A stretch of 64,000 nucleotides of DNA. It comes from Alitta virens. Its lineage: Eukaryota; Annelida; Polychaeta; Phyllodocida; Nereididae. The stretch lies in contig OW028579.1 in the NCBI GenBank assembly GCA_932294295.1, forward strand, positions 28,841,250 through 28,905,249. The letters run 5' to 3'. Under the pieces are notes generated by a model. It saw only the letters and a list, made by a program, of their open reading frames with translations. It was not told where the DNA came from and searched no databases. This document shows positions 46,736 to 56,640 of the stretch, one piece after another (within the stretch, counting starts at the first letter, position 1; each line of letters begins with the position of its first letter). The translations under genes and the position numbers were made by a program.

Positions 46736-47042
46736 AGTGCAGTATAGCGGACCCAAATGTATGCCCTAATTTGGCGTCCATTAAAAAATTAAATTGTATA
46801 AAATAATTCACAAGTTTGAAGTTCTAGCACAATTAAAATAACATTTGGTGTAAAATAGAGGAGGGTTTGGGTTAGCCCCCATGAAAAAGCAAAAAATAAA
46901 ATGTCTATCGTGAATATGAAAACCGCAGTCATAACTACTTAGTTTGTGACGTCATACTTTGATTTCAAGCATTTTTACGTCACAGCCATTTCAATTAGGC
47001 TCGTTAAATATGATCATAAATCTGGGTCCACTATACTGCACT
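46736..47042. mobile_element. MITE copy 2 (same family as 6847-7129)
   Basis: Left end AGTGCAGTATAGCGGACCCA; the right end reverse-complemented reads AGTGCAGTATAGTGGACCCA. The interior aligns with copy 1 (CAAGTTTGAAGTT(G/C)TAGCAC, AACAT(A/T)TGGTGTA, GGGTTTGGG, GACGTCA-type words). About 40 kb separates the copies, so the family is dispersed. Confidence 0.85.
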
Positions 47043-47081
47043 TTTTCCAACTATATTTAATCATTTTATACTGTACTGGTA

Positions 47082-47171
47082 TCCTTCGTCTCATTGCCAT
47101 GGTCCCTGCCTGTCCTAATTAGCCCAACTGGTGCAGAAACACAGGACGTAAAGCCCTAATCCCACCCACCC
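47082..47171 (+). mobile_element. Headless SINE family A copy
   Basis: It starts at TCCTTCGTCTCATTGCCATG, the same SINE position as the copy at 29844, and ends in a short CCCA tail. Perfect 14-bp duplication ATACTGTACTGGTA at 47068-47081 and 47172-47185. The words TACTGTACTGGTAAAAA repeat twice more just downstream (to 47232). Confidence 0.93.
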
Positions 47172-47879
47172 ATACTGTACTGGTAAAAATGTTACTGTAC
47201 TGGTAAAAATTGTATACTGTACTGGTAAAAAGGTTACACTTAATTATGGAACATTTTATCAACTCATCATTTCTTTTACCTGTTGACATAAGACAAACCT
47301 AGAGACCAGGCCCAGATAACATTCTAGATTTGTTCAACATCAGTGCAATGTTGGCTGACAACGATGCTGAAACGATGTCGACACGATATGGCACTGACCA
47401 AATACAATACCATACCATGAAAATTAAAAAAAAATAAAACCATAATTTTAATCAATTCAAAACACTGCTGTAAAATATATTTATCTTTAGTTTGAAATAT
47501 CATTGACTATCCTAATTTAGTGTAGGGAATAATTTAACCGTTGTCTAAAATATCATTGACTATCCTCATTTAGTGTGGTTTATTTCAGGTGAAGAAACAT
47601 TAATTTTATCACAAAAAACCCCTTCTATCAGTTAGATTACACCCTTGAGCCTGCTGAAAGACCCTGTGCATACCTCACCTTTAGCACCTTACCCCCTTTC
47701 ACCTCAGCCACTAATTACCCCTTTCAAGTTGCCTTTACCCCGGCAGTTACCCCATGTCTTACTACCCTTCTGTCAATGAGGGCTGCTCTTCTTAGGGTGT
47801 TGTATCAGCCCTACTAAGGGGTATTAAGAACCACAGCCAGATAGCTGGGATGGTATGGGGCGTCCTGCAGTCAGGCTGA

Positions 47880-48070
47880 ATTAGGCTGATACTGTTTTGA
47901 TGGGCTTAAGGGATAGAATAGAACAGAATAGAAGTATGAAATTTAGCAGATGCTGCTTTGATGGGCCTCAGGAATAGACTTAGAATATTTTGACTGATAC
48001 TGTTTTGATGGGCCTTGTTGACAGAATGGATTACAATAGAATTAGAACTGACTGAATTGGGCTGATAGTG
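47880..48070. repeat. Short minisatellite (TGATACTGTTTTGATGGGC)
   Basis: Three imperfect units of roughly 60 bp start CTGATACTGTTTTGATGGGC or its variants and include AGAATAGAA-type sequence. Just upstream, TATCATTGACTATCCT-AATTTAGTGT is duplicated at about 47498 and 47551. Confidence 0.6.
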
Positions 48071-48109
48071 TGATATACTCTCATTATTACACTGCCTCTG
48101 GTAGTAGAA

Positions 48110-49209
48110 TATCAAAGAAGATTTAACATCATCAGATGCAACTATGAAAGATCACACAAATTTATATATACTGACGGTTCCAAAGATGATAAACACTGCT
48201 TATGCAGTCTCTTCTATTTAATCAAACTACTTAAGTGAACGCCTTTCAGATGAAAGCTCTATAAAGCAACAAAGATCATAGCTGACTCAGAATATAAAAA
48301 CTTTGTTGTCTGTTCCGACTCAAAGTCTGCATTACAAGCTCTTGGAAATAGTGTGTTGAACATCCTTCTGTATTAGATATACTGATGCAATGTTGAAAGA
48401 CAACAAAGAAATAATATTCTGTTGGATACCAAGTCATGTTGGTATTGAAAGAAATGAAAAAGCAGACTAAAAAAGCATTGACACAAGAAATCACTGACTA
48501 CAATGTGCTATACACAGATTTTAGACCAATCATAAACGATTTTATCATGTCTTGCTGGCAAACACAATGGAATGAATGTGAAAATAACAAACTACGCTCC
48601 ATTCTACCTAGAGTTAAGGATAACTTATCAATTAACACAAATAAACGAAGAGATGATGTTCTAATTCATAGATGGGGTGGAGGCCTAGCTCAGAGGTAGC
48701 GCTCTGGGCTTCCAACCGCTGGGTCCCAGGTTCGATTCCCGGTCGAGCCTATGTTGGATGGCTGTTTCATCCTTCGTCTCATTGCCATGGTCTCTGCCTG
48801 TCCTAATTAGCCCAATTGGTGCAGAAATACAGGACGTAAAGCCCTAATCACCCACCCACCCTAATTCATAGATGTCTTATCGGACATACTAGACTAACTC
48901 ATTCACATCTTCTTTTAAACAAACCAGCCCTAGGATGTGAAAGATGTCAACAACCCCTTACAGTAAAATACATTTTATTAGAATGTAACAATTTAGCACA
49001 AAGACGAAGATCATTATATCAGTCAAATTCTCTGAAACATCATATCCTCCTAATAGTATTTTACAATATTTACGCCAAACCAATGTATTTATTGCCAATT
49101 GTAATATTATAAATGTGAACCAAGTTTGAATATCCTTAACCGTTCAAGCCTCTACATAGCCCAACAGGTGCTGATGAGGCCTTAAACATGAACACACACA
49201 CACACACAC
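48110..49209 (+). mobile_element. Diverged LINE relative, RNase H to 3' tail, split by a SINE
   Basis: Frames broken by stops and indels still show RNase H words (IYTDGSK, VCSDSKSALQAL, FCWIPSHVGIE), a C-terminal Cys/His segment, and a tail reading GGTGCTGATGAGGCCTTAAAC and (CA)n. It is clearly more diverged from copy A than copies B and C, so an older or sister subfamily. The SINE at 48675-48860 interrupts it. Confidence 0.85.
48675..48860 (+). mobile_element. SINE family A copy inside the diverged LINE
   Basis: Complete head (CTAGCTCAGAGGTAGCGC, CTTCCAA loop, GGTTCGATTCCC), body and CCCA tail. Perfect 14-bp duplication CTAATTCATAGATG at 48661-48674 and 48861-48874. Confidence 0.95.
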
Positions 49210-50279
49210 GCAACTGGTGGACCAAGTTTCAAACAGCGGTAATCAGATAAAGCAGTGAAAATGAAATATGCAATATAATGTAAATGTAATTGAATGGAAC
49301 AGGGCAAAATAGAATACCACATCTTAAATGCATGCATCAATGTCACTTGATTAAGACTTAATCATTTCAATTTTAACACGTCTGTGTTATATATGCTACT
49401 CTATTGAACACACGTTGAAAGTAATTGTAGACATTGGGCTCTGGTCCCTGTGAACAAAACAACACAATAACCCAATGACGAAGTGTAAACAAATGTATTT
49501 ATTTTGGAATTGTTGTGTTTATCCTGTCAACTGGGTTTCAGATTTTCTTTAAATATTTACAAAATATTGCAGATCAAGATTGATATCTTCCAGTGTGAAC
49601 TGATCAGGGGGAAAGATTTAATTAGAAACCTCGTTCCAAATTAAATCGTCTGCTTACAGAACTAACTCCGTGCAGCCTGCCACACGAAATCTATCAATGA
49701 TGGCGCTGGATGGAATGTCCACAAATTTTGGTGACGTCACAGCCTGGTAATCCCTCTGTACCTCGTTTTCAGCTAACAGCACGTGGATGGAGTTGATCAA
49801 GACTCTTTGTTTTCCCCAAGATATCTCTTACAATCCAACAATAAATAGAGAAGGGATTATGCATCGGCCTGGATGGGCCACTTCTTCGGTTGGAGGTCGC
49901 TCCGACCGATCATAACCGAATATTGGGTCCTATGGCAACTCGGTTAGTGACTGCGGAGTAGTCAGTTTACTGTTTTTTAAAGCATTTGAATTTCGTGGAA
50001 GTAAAAGATTATGGTAATGAAGGATTACAAGAAGTACATATTTGCTCATTTCACTGGTAAGGTAGGGTATTATAATTATGGTTTTCGGTAGGGCACCTAA
50101 GGCATTTCGATACACTTAAATCATAGCGATACTACTTATGGCAATAATGAAATATTGTAAATAGTAAAAAAGAAAAAAAAGTGCACTGGTAAGGTCAAAA
50201 ATTATGATTAGTTAGGTCCAAAAATGTGTGGATCTTATGTAAGGATAGGAAACCATTTTGGTTGTTTCAGGGCCTGACA
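49210..50279. other. Intergenic; GC-richer island and hairpin
   Basis: About 49660-49930 is less AT-rich than its surroundings. It contains GGTGACGTCAC (about 49731) and an inverted repeat at 49884-49920 (TTCGGTT/AACCGAA outside GGTCG/CGACC). No exon is recognised. It could be a regulatory element, but that is speculation. Confidence 0.4.
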
Positions 50280-50575
50280 CTGAGGTGACAAGGGTAGTGT
50301 AGTGGTCAAGTCATTAGCCAGTTATCAAATTGACCGTTTATCTCTAATGAAGGTCTTGCATGATTGAAATTCTGCATTAGCTAAATCTCAGCTGGATGTC
50401 ACATAAGATTTCAACGTAAAGTGCCTTGTATTTGGTGTCTATGCCGGGACAAAGAAAACCCCACTCATGTGGTACATGTGTAACATGGTGTGAACTCCAA
50501 ATCTTTTGCATGTACCTGTTTCATCTAATATGACAAGCTGACTGAGCCTCGAACCAGTAGCATTGAGACATTAAA
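50280..50575 (+). mobile_element. SINE-like family B copy, diverged
   Basis: In + orientation: AGCTGGATGTCACATAAGAT, CTTGTATTTGGTGTCTATGC, then GACAAGCTGACTGAGCCTCG and CAGTAGCATTGAGAC, matching the reverse complement of the copies at 36.7, 44.4 and 60.6 kb. Confidence 0.6.
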
Positions 50576-50867
50576 ATTGAGACAAAGCTAAGTGAGATAA
50601 AACTAAGTGAGACAATCTAATTGAGACAAAACTATGTGAGGTTGCTCCCAAATATCCATTGTGTAACTCCCGATTGTAATGTGCCTAATTTGTGTTGTAA
50701 CATGCAATCAAAAATTAAGAGCCAAAATTCATTTCATCAGTTCATCGATCATCATATGCCTCTTGTCAGACTTCTAGACTTATTTGTAGAGGTAGTCATT
50801 GAGATTAAAAGTGCCATTGCTAGAGCTTCTGTTCATTTTGAGGTGCTGCTTTGTATTGAAAACTAGG

Positions 50868-51130
50868 CAGCTGGGTGTTCTTGTGGTAAGATGCTTGTCC
50901 TCTGAAGGACCCGGGTTCAATTCCAGGGTTCAATCCCTGTCCCGGGCAACCTTTCATGAGCATGATCCAAGCTGGATGTCGGTCGGCTGAGACGTTAAAT
51001 TGGTAATATAAAAGATCCCACCCATGGGGTAAATGTAACATGGGTGGACTCCTCCACTCTCACATCGTCATTCAACCCTCGATAGAGGCAACTTGCCTTA
51101 GAGGGCTGCACTTCCCACATCTATCTGTCA
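50868..51130 (+). mobile_element. SINE-like family B copy with tRNA-like head and ATCT tail
   Basis: The head includes TTGTGGTAAGATGCTTGTCC (A-box-like) and GGGTTCAATTCC (B-box-like). The body reads AGCTGGATGTCGGTCGGCTG and AGACGTTAAATTGG, and the end CTTGCCTTAGAGGGCTGCAC followed by ATCTATCTGTCATCTATCT. The best-preserved family B copy in the window. A matching end fragment lies at about 5682-5706. Confidence 0.75.
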
Positions 51131-51936
51131 TCTATCTAGAAAAAACCACAAAATGTCTATACATTCATATTGAATATTGCTCACAGTCTGATAGTCACAC
51201 CCTGTTATTCTGTCACCTTTGTTTTTTAGCCTCTTTTTGACAAACACCTGGTTACCATTGTCTGTCAAAGCGAGGCTAACGATTGTCTTGAAACAATAAA
51301 TCTGGTTTTGGATTTCATAAATATTGTAAATGCATATGAGGAAGAAAGCTTTGTGGTCAGATACTGAGAATGTATTGTATGTTTGTATGAGCTACAGAAA
51401 TGTATGGAAGTTAGCGTATTTGTTTGTGTGTGATATAAAACTTCTGAAGGTTGTATGGTGACACAAATACCAAGCAATTCTGGCATAATTGGGTTACATG
51501 ATGACAGCAGAAAGTTGGTGTAGATATTGTACCATAGCATAGAAAGTGGAGTTGCCAATGGTACTGGTGTTAATGGGGAAGTATTGTAATGATGAGGTGA
51601 TAAACTAACCAACCTCATTTACATGAAAACCTCATCATCAGGACACCATCAAGATGTTAAGATACAATAAATAAGGTGTATTGTTTAAATCACAAAGAAA
51701 ACTTGCTGTCCAAAAAAAAGTGGTTGCAATGCCTTCGTGCTGTTCAACGTCTTTTGATGAATCGCCATGTCTGATTGGCTGAACGGTAGTGAAATTAATT
51801 GTTTTTTTCATTCCGTGCTTCGACCAATTTCATACTGCTGTACATGTCAATATACAAAAAAAGAAAATTTTTGAGCGTATTGTGGAAATGGTCGAAGCAC
51901 GGATGCGATTTCAGGTAAAGTTTTCTTAGTGCCAAT
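51131..51936. other. Intergenic, no gene seen
   Basis: No recognisable gene. The frame 51265-51618 (minus, 117 codons) has no known domain. Confidence 0.45.
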
Positions 51937-52055
51937 GCCACTGATCTGACGCTTAGTCAGCTTGTATTACCAGCTACCAGAGGCAGATGTAATGAGATGA
52001 TTTGAGTCCACACTATGTTAAACATTTACCTAATGTGTGAAGTCTAAATAAATTA
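51937..52055 (-). mobile_element. SINE-like family B fragment
   Basis: CGCTTAGTCAGCTTGTATTA and ACCAGAGGCAGATGTAATGA match the family. Followed by a fragment of the GGCCAATGTTG repeat (to about 52130). Confidence 0.6.
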
Positions 52056-52205
52056 ACTCTAACAGAAAACATCAGCTCGTCATCGGTGCGACATCGGCTG
52101 ACTGTGGCCAATGTTGAAACGATGTTGTACCGATTAGGAATGCTATCTGAGAATTGAGGTGGTATTAATACTCTTTGTAAAATTTAGTTTTTCATGCATA
52201 TTATA

Positions 52206-52566
52206 GTTCAATACTCGCAAAGATCAAGGAATATATCACAGATGCCTCATAGGACATTCAAGACTTACACATTTACACCTTTTAGTCAATGAACCGGCAC
52301 CGGTATGCCAGAGTTGTCGGTGCCCCCTAACAATCAAACATATTTTATTAGATTGCAGCCACTTACACCGCTTTAGAAGACCTTTGTTTCAAGCTAATAC
52401 CTTACAACATCTCTTTACCAGATATCCAACCCAGACAATTATAGATTTTTTATATACTTCTGGTTTCTACTACCAAATATAGATAATCAATCTTAACCTA
52501 GAGAGCCTCTACATAGCCCACTCAGGTGCTGATGAGGCGTTAAACAATAACTCACACACACACACA
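52206..52566 (+). mobile_element. LINE copy D, 5'-truncated
   Basis: It starts inside ORF2 (matching about 27199 of copy A), includes the CCHC motif and the stop at 52480-52482, then the 3' UTR and (CA)n. Perfect 13-bp duplication CATGCATATTATA at 52193-52205 and 52567-52579. Shares FRRPLFQANT with copy A, so the same subgroup. Confidence 0.96.
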
Positions 52567-52978
52567 CATGCATATTATAATTGGATACCTTATATCTTAA
52601 TGCACACCTGAGCACTCCTGATCTACTCTATGTACCTGCATTGGGTGTCTATCATAGTTTTTCTGTTTTGTTATTAGGCTATCAAGTACACCCCTGACCT
52701 TCATAATATGCAGTATATATTAATCATAAGCAACTCGAAACTGTGTAGTTATCCAATATATCAGATTTATAGTGGAGCACTGCACACACCCATAGACATC
52801 AAAGACTGGTGAACAAATTGTGAAATGCTAGATAGATATGGATAACATTCCCCTATGGGTGGCCTTGTCTAGTAAGACTTGTAGCCAGGCAGTTTTATAC
52901 AGTAAAGATAATGTATACATGTGTTTTACAACAGCATTGTTGATAGTGGAAATTGCAGCACCATTATGGGAAAATATT

Positions 52979-53208
52979 GATTGACTGATGAGATTGACTG
53001 ATTGATTGACTGATTAATCGACAGATGATTGACTGATCGATTGACTGATTGCTTGATTGATTGACTCATTGATTGACTCATTGATTGACCTTTTAGTTCA
53101 AGCATTTATTAATTTATCGATACCTTTTTTTATATTGCATGAATTTTAATGATTATTTAGTAGACTTGGCTGACTGACTGACTGACTGACTGACTGACTG
53201 TCTGACTG
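52979..53208. repeat. Simple repeats (TGAT)n, (GACT)n
   Basis: 52979-53089 is a mixture of ATTG and ACTG tetramers; 53169-53208 is nearly pure (CTGA)n. The minus-strand open frame across it (SVSQSVSQ) is an artefact of the repeat. Confidence 0.85.
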
Positions 53209-53386
53209 CTCTGGCTTACTGCTAGCTCTTGTGGTCCTAGGTACAAAACCTTTACTACATGAGCTGTGTGTGTGCTCGGTCGCAAATCTGTATTTCTTAG
53301 TTTATAGTTAAGGTGGTGTGCTAGAAAAAAAAAAGAAAAAAAAATCAAATATGGGATAGAATTGTATTTATCTCATTCAAGGTTAG

Positions 53387-53422
53387 GGCTGATGAGGCGT
53401 TAAACAATAACACACACACACA
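53387..53422 (+). mobile_element. 36-bp LINE-tail micro-insertion
   Basis: GGCTGATGAGGCGTTAAACA, then ATAA and (CA)n, flanked by the perfect 13-bp duplication CATTCAAGGTTAG at 53374-53386 and 53423-53435. Confidence 0.9.
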
Positions 53423-53435
53423 CATTCAAGGTTAG

Positions 53436-54420
53436 CCATTATATATATATTGCCATTTAATTTAATTCCAATCCAGGATGTTAGTCTTTCACTCAACATC
53501 ACATTCATAACATCATGCATGTATTCATGCTTTTGTAATCAGAGGAAGTCACACCTTTCCATCAGTTAACATATCTTTAACGTTCGAGAAAATCCTCATG
53601 AATTTAATTCAGGGGAGAACTTTCTTATACTTCTCCAACCACGTCCATCCTCAAAAACTGGGTGGATGACGTCACAATGGAATGCCAGGAACGTCATAAG
53701 AGCGTTGTTTCGTCACGTCAAGAACGCTGAAGCGCTGCATGTAGCCCTGAGAGGGTAGGACGTCTTGTTAAGGGGGGTCAGGAGTCAAGAGGGACAGTGC
53801 ATTTAGCAAGAAATGTTTGTAGTTTCAGTGTCTGTAAGAATCTACCAGACAAGGCTGAAGCAAGTGGAGGGGCTTCTGAGAAAATTGCGTAATATGGGGT
53901 CACTTCCTGGGGTTCCACATTATTTGCAAAATGTAGTTTTGATTGTGATTTTGTGACATTTTTAGAGGGATGAATGCTTTGTATCAAAGGAGAGGTGCGA
54001 AAACATCCTAGTACCAAATTCGAAGTTAGAGTTTTGTTTATAACACCAGGACTTGTCGATTATTGTTTGTAACACTCACTATCATTTGTGAGCTTAATAT
54101 ACTGTGTGTCAGTTTTAGGCATCACATTATTCAAAGACATACTGCTCGACAGACAGACAGAGCTGATTTTTTTTTTATCAAGATCGTCATACAATTAATT
54201 CATAATGAGCTTTGGTCGAGGGGAACCATAAACTAATTCATTTGTAAGTCGTGATTGAAATATGCAAAGGTGATGTCTTAAAAATGTCCTGTACAACTTA
54301 GCAAGTATTGCACATGCTATGCAAATATTGTCTTTATTCATAGAGTTAGCAGATGCAATATAGTGACAACCAAAATTGTGTATGATATTATCTTGTTGTA
54401 TTATATTGCCCAATGTTTAT
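53436..54420. other. Intergenic; GC-richer part with CRE-like words
   Basis: About 53650-53780 is GC-richer, with ATGACGTCAC (near 53668) and several ACGTCA words. It has a phrase order (CGTCATAAG, GCGTT, GTAGCCCT) resembling the Wnt-like 5' UTR at 62185-62235. No exon recognised. Confidence 0.4.
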
Positions 54421-54530
54421 AGCAGATGTTTATTTACATATGTTAAATTTTCATAAATCATCATTATTATTATTATAATAATGATGATTTAAGAAAATTT
54501 AACAACTTATGCAAATAAACATCTACTGCT
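54421..54530. repeat. 110-bp near-perfect palindrome (foldback element)
   Basis: Left arm AGCAGATGTTTATTTACATA...; the right arm reverse-complemented reads AGCAGTAGATGTTTATTTGC.... The arms continue through TTAAATTTTC(A/T)TAAATCATC to a centre of ATTATTATTATAATAAT near 54472. The arms are about 50 bp with a few mismatches and a small gap. Could be a tiny foldback MITE. Confidence 0.8.
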
Positions 54531-54746
54531 ACTTCATTGGGAGGATATATTTATAAAAATTTACATCTTCAGTCCACATGTGACTCATGCAGGTAGATCT
54601 ACCTAGTGTAGGTACACAGTATTGTAGAACTCCAATGTCCTTCAGTACAGGGAAACCTTGCCATTCTACGGTCATAATTTTTTTACCCCACTGTATTCTT
54701 GGTATTCCCTCTAGCTCTGTTTAAACCACCTTACCTTTAAAGTTAG

Positions 54747-54920
54747 CTCAGAGGTAGCGCTCTGGGCTTCCAACCGCTGGATCCCGGGTTCGATTCCCGG
54801 TCGAGCCTAAGTTGGATGGCTGTTTCCTCCTTCGTCTCATTGCCATGGTCTCTGCCTGTCCTAATTAGCCCATCAGGTGCAGAAATACAGGACGTAAAGC
54901 CCTAATCACCCACCCACCCC
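54747..54920 (+). mobile_element. SINE family A copy, slightly 5'-truncated
   Basis: It starts CTCAGAGGTAGCGCTCTGGG, then GGTTCGATTCCC, a body with TAGCCCATCAGGTGCAGAAA, and a CCCA tail. Duplication ACCTTTAAAGTTAG/ACCTTAAAAGTTAG (one mismatch) at 54733-54746 and 54921-54934. Confidence 0.93.
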
Positions 54921-54969
54921 ACCTTAAAAGTTAGGTAGCTAGTTAGTCATTTAGCTGTATTGATGATGC

Positions 54970-55135
54970 ACAACCAATAATGTCACTTACATCTGTGCTG
55001 GGTATGGTATAGCTAGGCATGTAACTGGAGTGTGCATTGCACAGAGCCCTGTGTTGGCCACTGGGGTTTAAGGTCTTCACCCACAGTGTTACCACCCTTG
55101 CCATGAGGAGGTCCATGGTTTTCAAGGGCATTCTC
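54970..55135 (+). repeat. Dispersed repeat C copy
   Basis: GGAGTGTGCATTGCACAGAG, then CCTGTGTTGGCCACTGGGGT and TGGTTTTCAAGGGCATTCTC. Reverse complement of the copy at 56465-56640. Family unknown. Confidence 0.65.
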
Positions 55136-56464
55136 CATTGAGCCGGTAGAATTGCGTAATAATCTACAGAAGTCAATATTACTCAATAAATTGTATATGC
55201 ATAACGTATGTCTTGGATAACACAAAATATGTCATTATTTATACACGATACTGTTTATTTATCCCCACGACCTTGAAATTTCATCTTTCTCTCCTATTCT
55301 AGTTTTCCCACCCCATCTGTTAAACATACATAGCTTGGAGTAGCACATGCAGTTACATATTTTTTTTCCACAGACAATTTCCATCTTTCTGCCACTTGGC
55401 CAGAATACAGGCACACTTGCTTCACACTTCTTTTTCAAGTGTTGGGATGGGCCCTCTCTCACTTTTGCATCAAGCGAGAATTTTCTGAATTCGCTGGAGG
55501 ATTTCTGCACTTAACATAGTCCCCAGGGATATGAGAATTATGAGAAATATGAGGAATATGTTGAAAATGTGTACGATTGTGCAATACATGTGGGAATTTT
55601 TGACTTGGCTCTCTTTTTAATTATACAAAGATAGTGGTTTAAATACATTGGTTCAATACTTTAAGATTTGTAAGGTGTACTTCCCATATTATATCTGTGT
55701 ACTATCTAGTAAACTATCTAGGATATGTTCATTACTTAATAATTATTCCATACCTGAACAGTGACTGTGCACAACCAAAAGTATTGCAATACCAAACCAT
55801 TTTTCTGAAGATTTTCATTTGTGTGCAAATGTTTCAAAATACTTTCTCAGGTATACTAATGAGCATAAGCTCAACCTTTTATGTTTACAAAAAAAAAGGG
55901 GGGGGGGGAGGGAAATACTGCTGGAGCAGAACTCATTATGGTTATTCGTACTTTTCCCATAGCATTTCTTATCAAATGTATCAGAAAGTACCATCTTTAT
56001 GGACTGTCACAGACAGACATAATGATGAGATGGTACGACATTGAGCACACACCAACAGTGATATGCACATAGTGTATCTTAGTCTGCCAATCTTACCATA
56101 GTGCTTAGTCCATGCTCAGGTATGAAACAGGGAACAGGGAGGTGCTGTCTCCCCACCCACTTGTTAGGATACTTAGTCTGGTGTCTATTATGACAAAACA
56201 CTTAGTGAGCCAGTATCCTGTACACAAAGGAGCCTGAAGGGTGTATAGAGAGACTGCTACAGAAATTTCTAGCCAGAAACAAAGAAGGGCAAGGAATGAA
56301 CATCTATGTATGCTGGAGCAGATCTGTGTACCCATGGAGCCAAGAGTATACCTAAAACTATCACCATGTTCTGTTAGAGATATTTACGAACAACATGCAG
56401 TTTTGGATGTTGATACGAGACTGGCTCTGGCTGGTGGTACATTGTTTGCCGCCTACTCCCCTGA
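55136..56464. other. Intergenic, no gene seen
   Basis: Contains an A8-G11 run near 55889-55910 and a short family B fragment (ACAGACATAATGATGAGATG, about 56011). The open frames 55697-56044 and 56241-56480 have no recognisable domain. Confidence 0.45.
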
Positions 56465-56640
56465 AGGTCCTTGCCCTTGAAAATCCTTGCCCTTGAAAGT
56501 CCTGGGCCTCCTTCTGGCGAGGGTGGTGACACTAGGGGCGAAGACCGCGAACCCCAGAGGCCAACACAGGGCTCTGTGCAATGCACACTCCAGAGTCTGA
56601 CTATCCCATCCCTAGTGCAGATATGAATGACCTTACTGTT
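56465..56640 (-). repeat. Dispersed repeat C copy
   Basis: On the + strand: CCTTGAAAGTCCTGGGCCTC, GGCCAACACAGGGCTCTGTG and CAATGCACACTCCAGAGTCT. Inverted relative to 54970-55135, 1.3 kb away, so the two could pair. Confidence 0.65.

Noticed and set aside
18652..54820. tRNA gene candidates (A and B boxes, CTTCCAA loop, at 18.65, 20.5, 29.05, 37.4, 48.7 and 54.75 kb)
   Set aside because: Each is followed by the same SINE body, tail and target duplication, and the acceptor stem does not pair properly. They are SINE heads, not tRNA genes.
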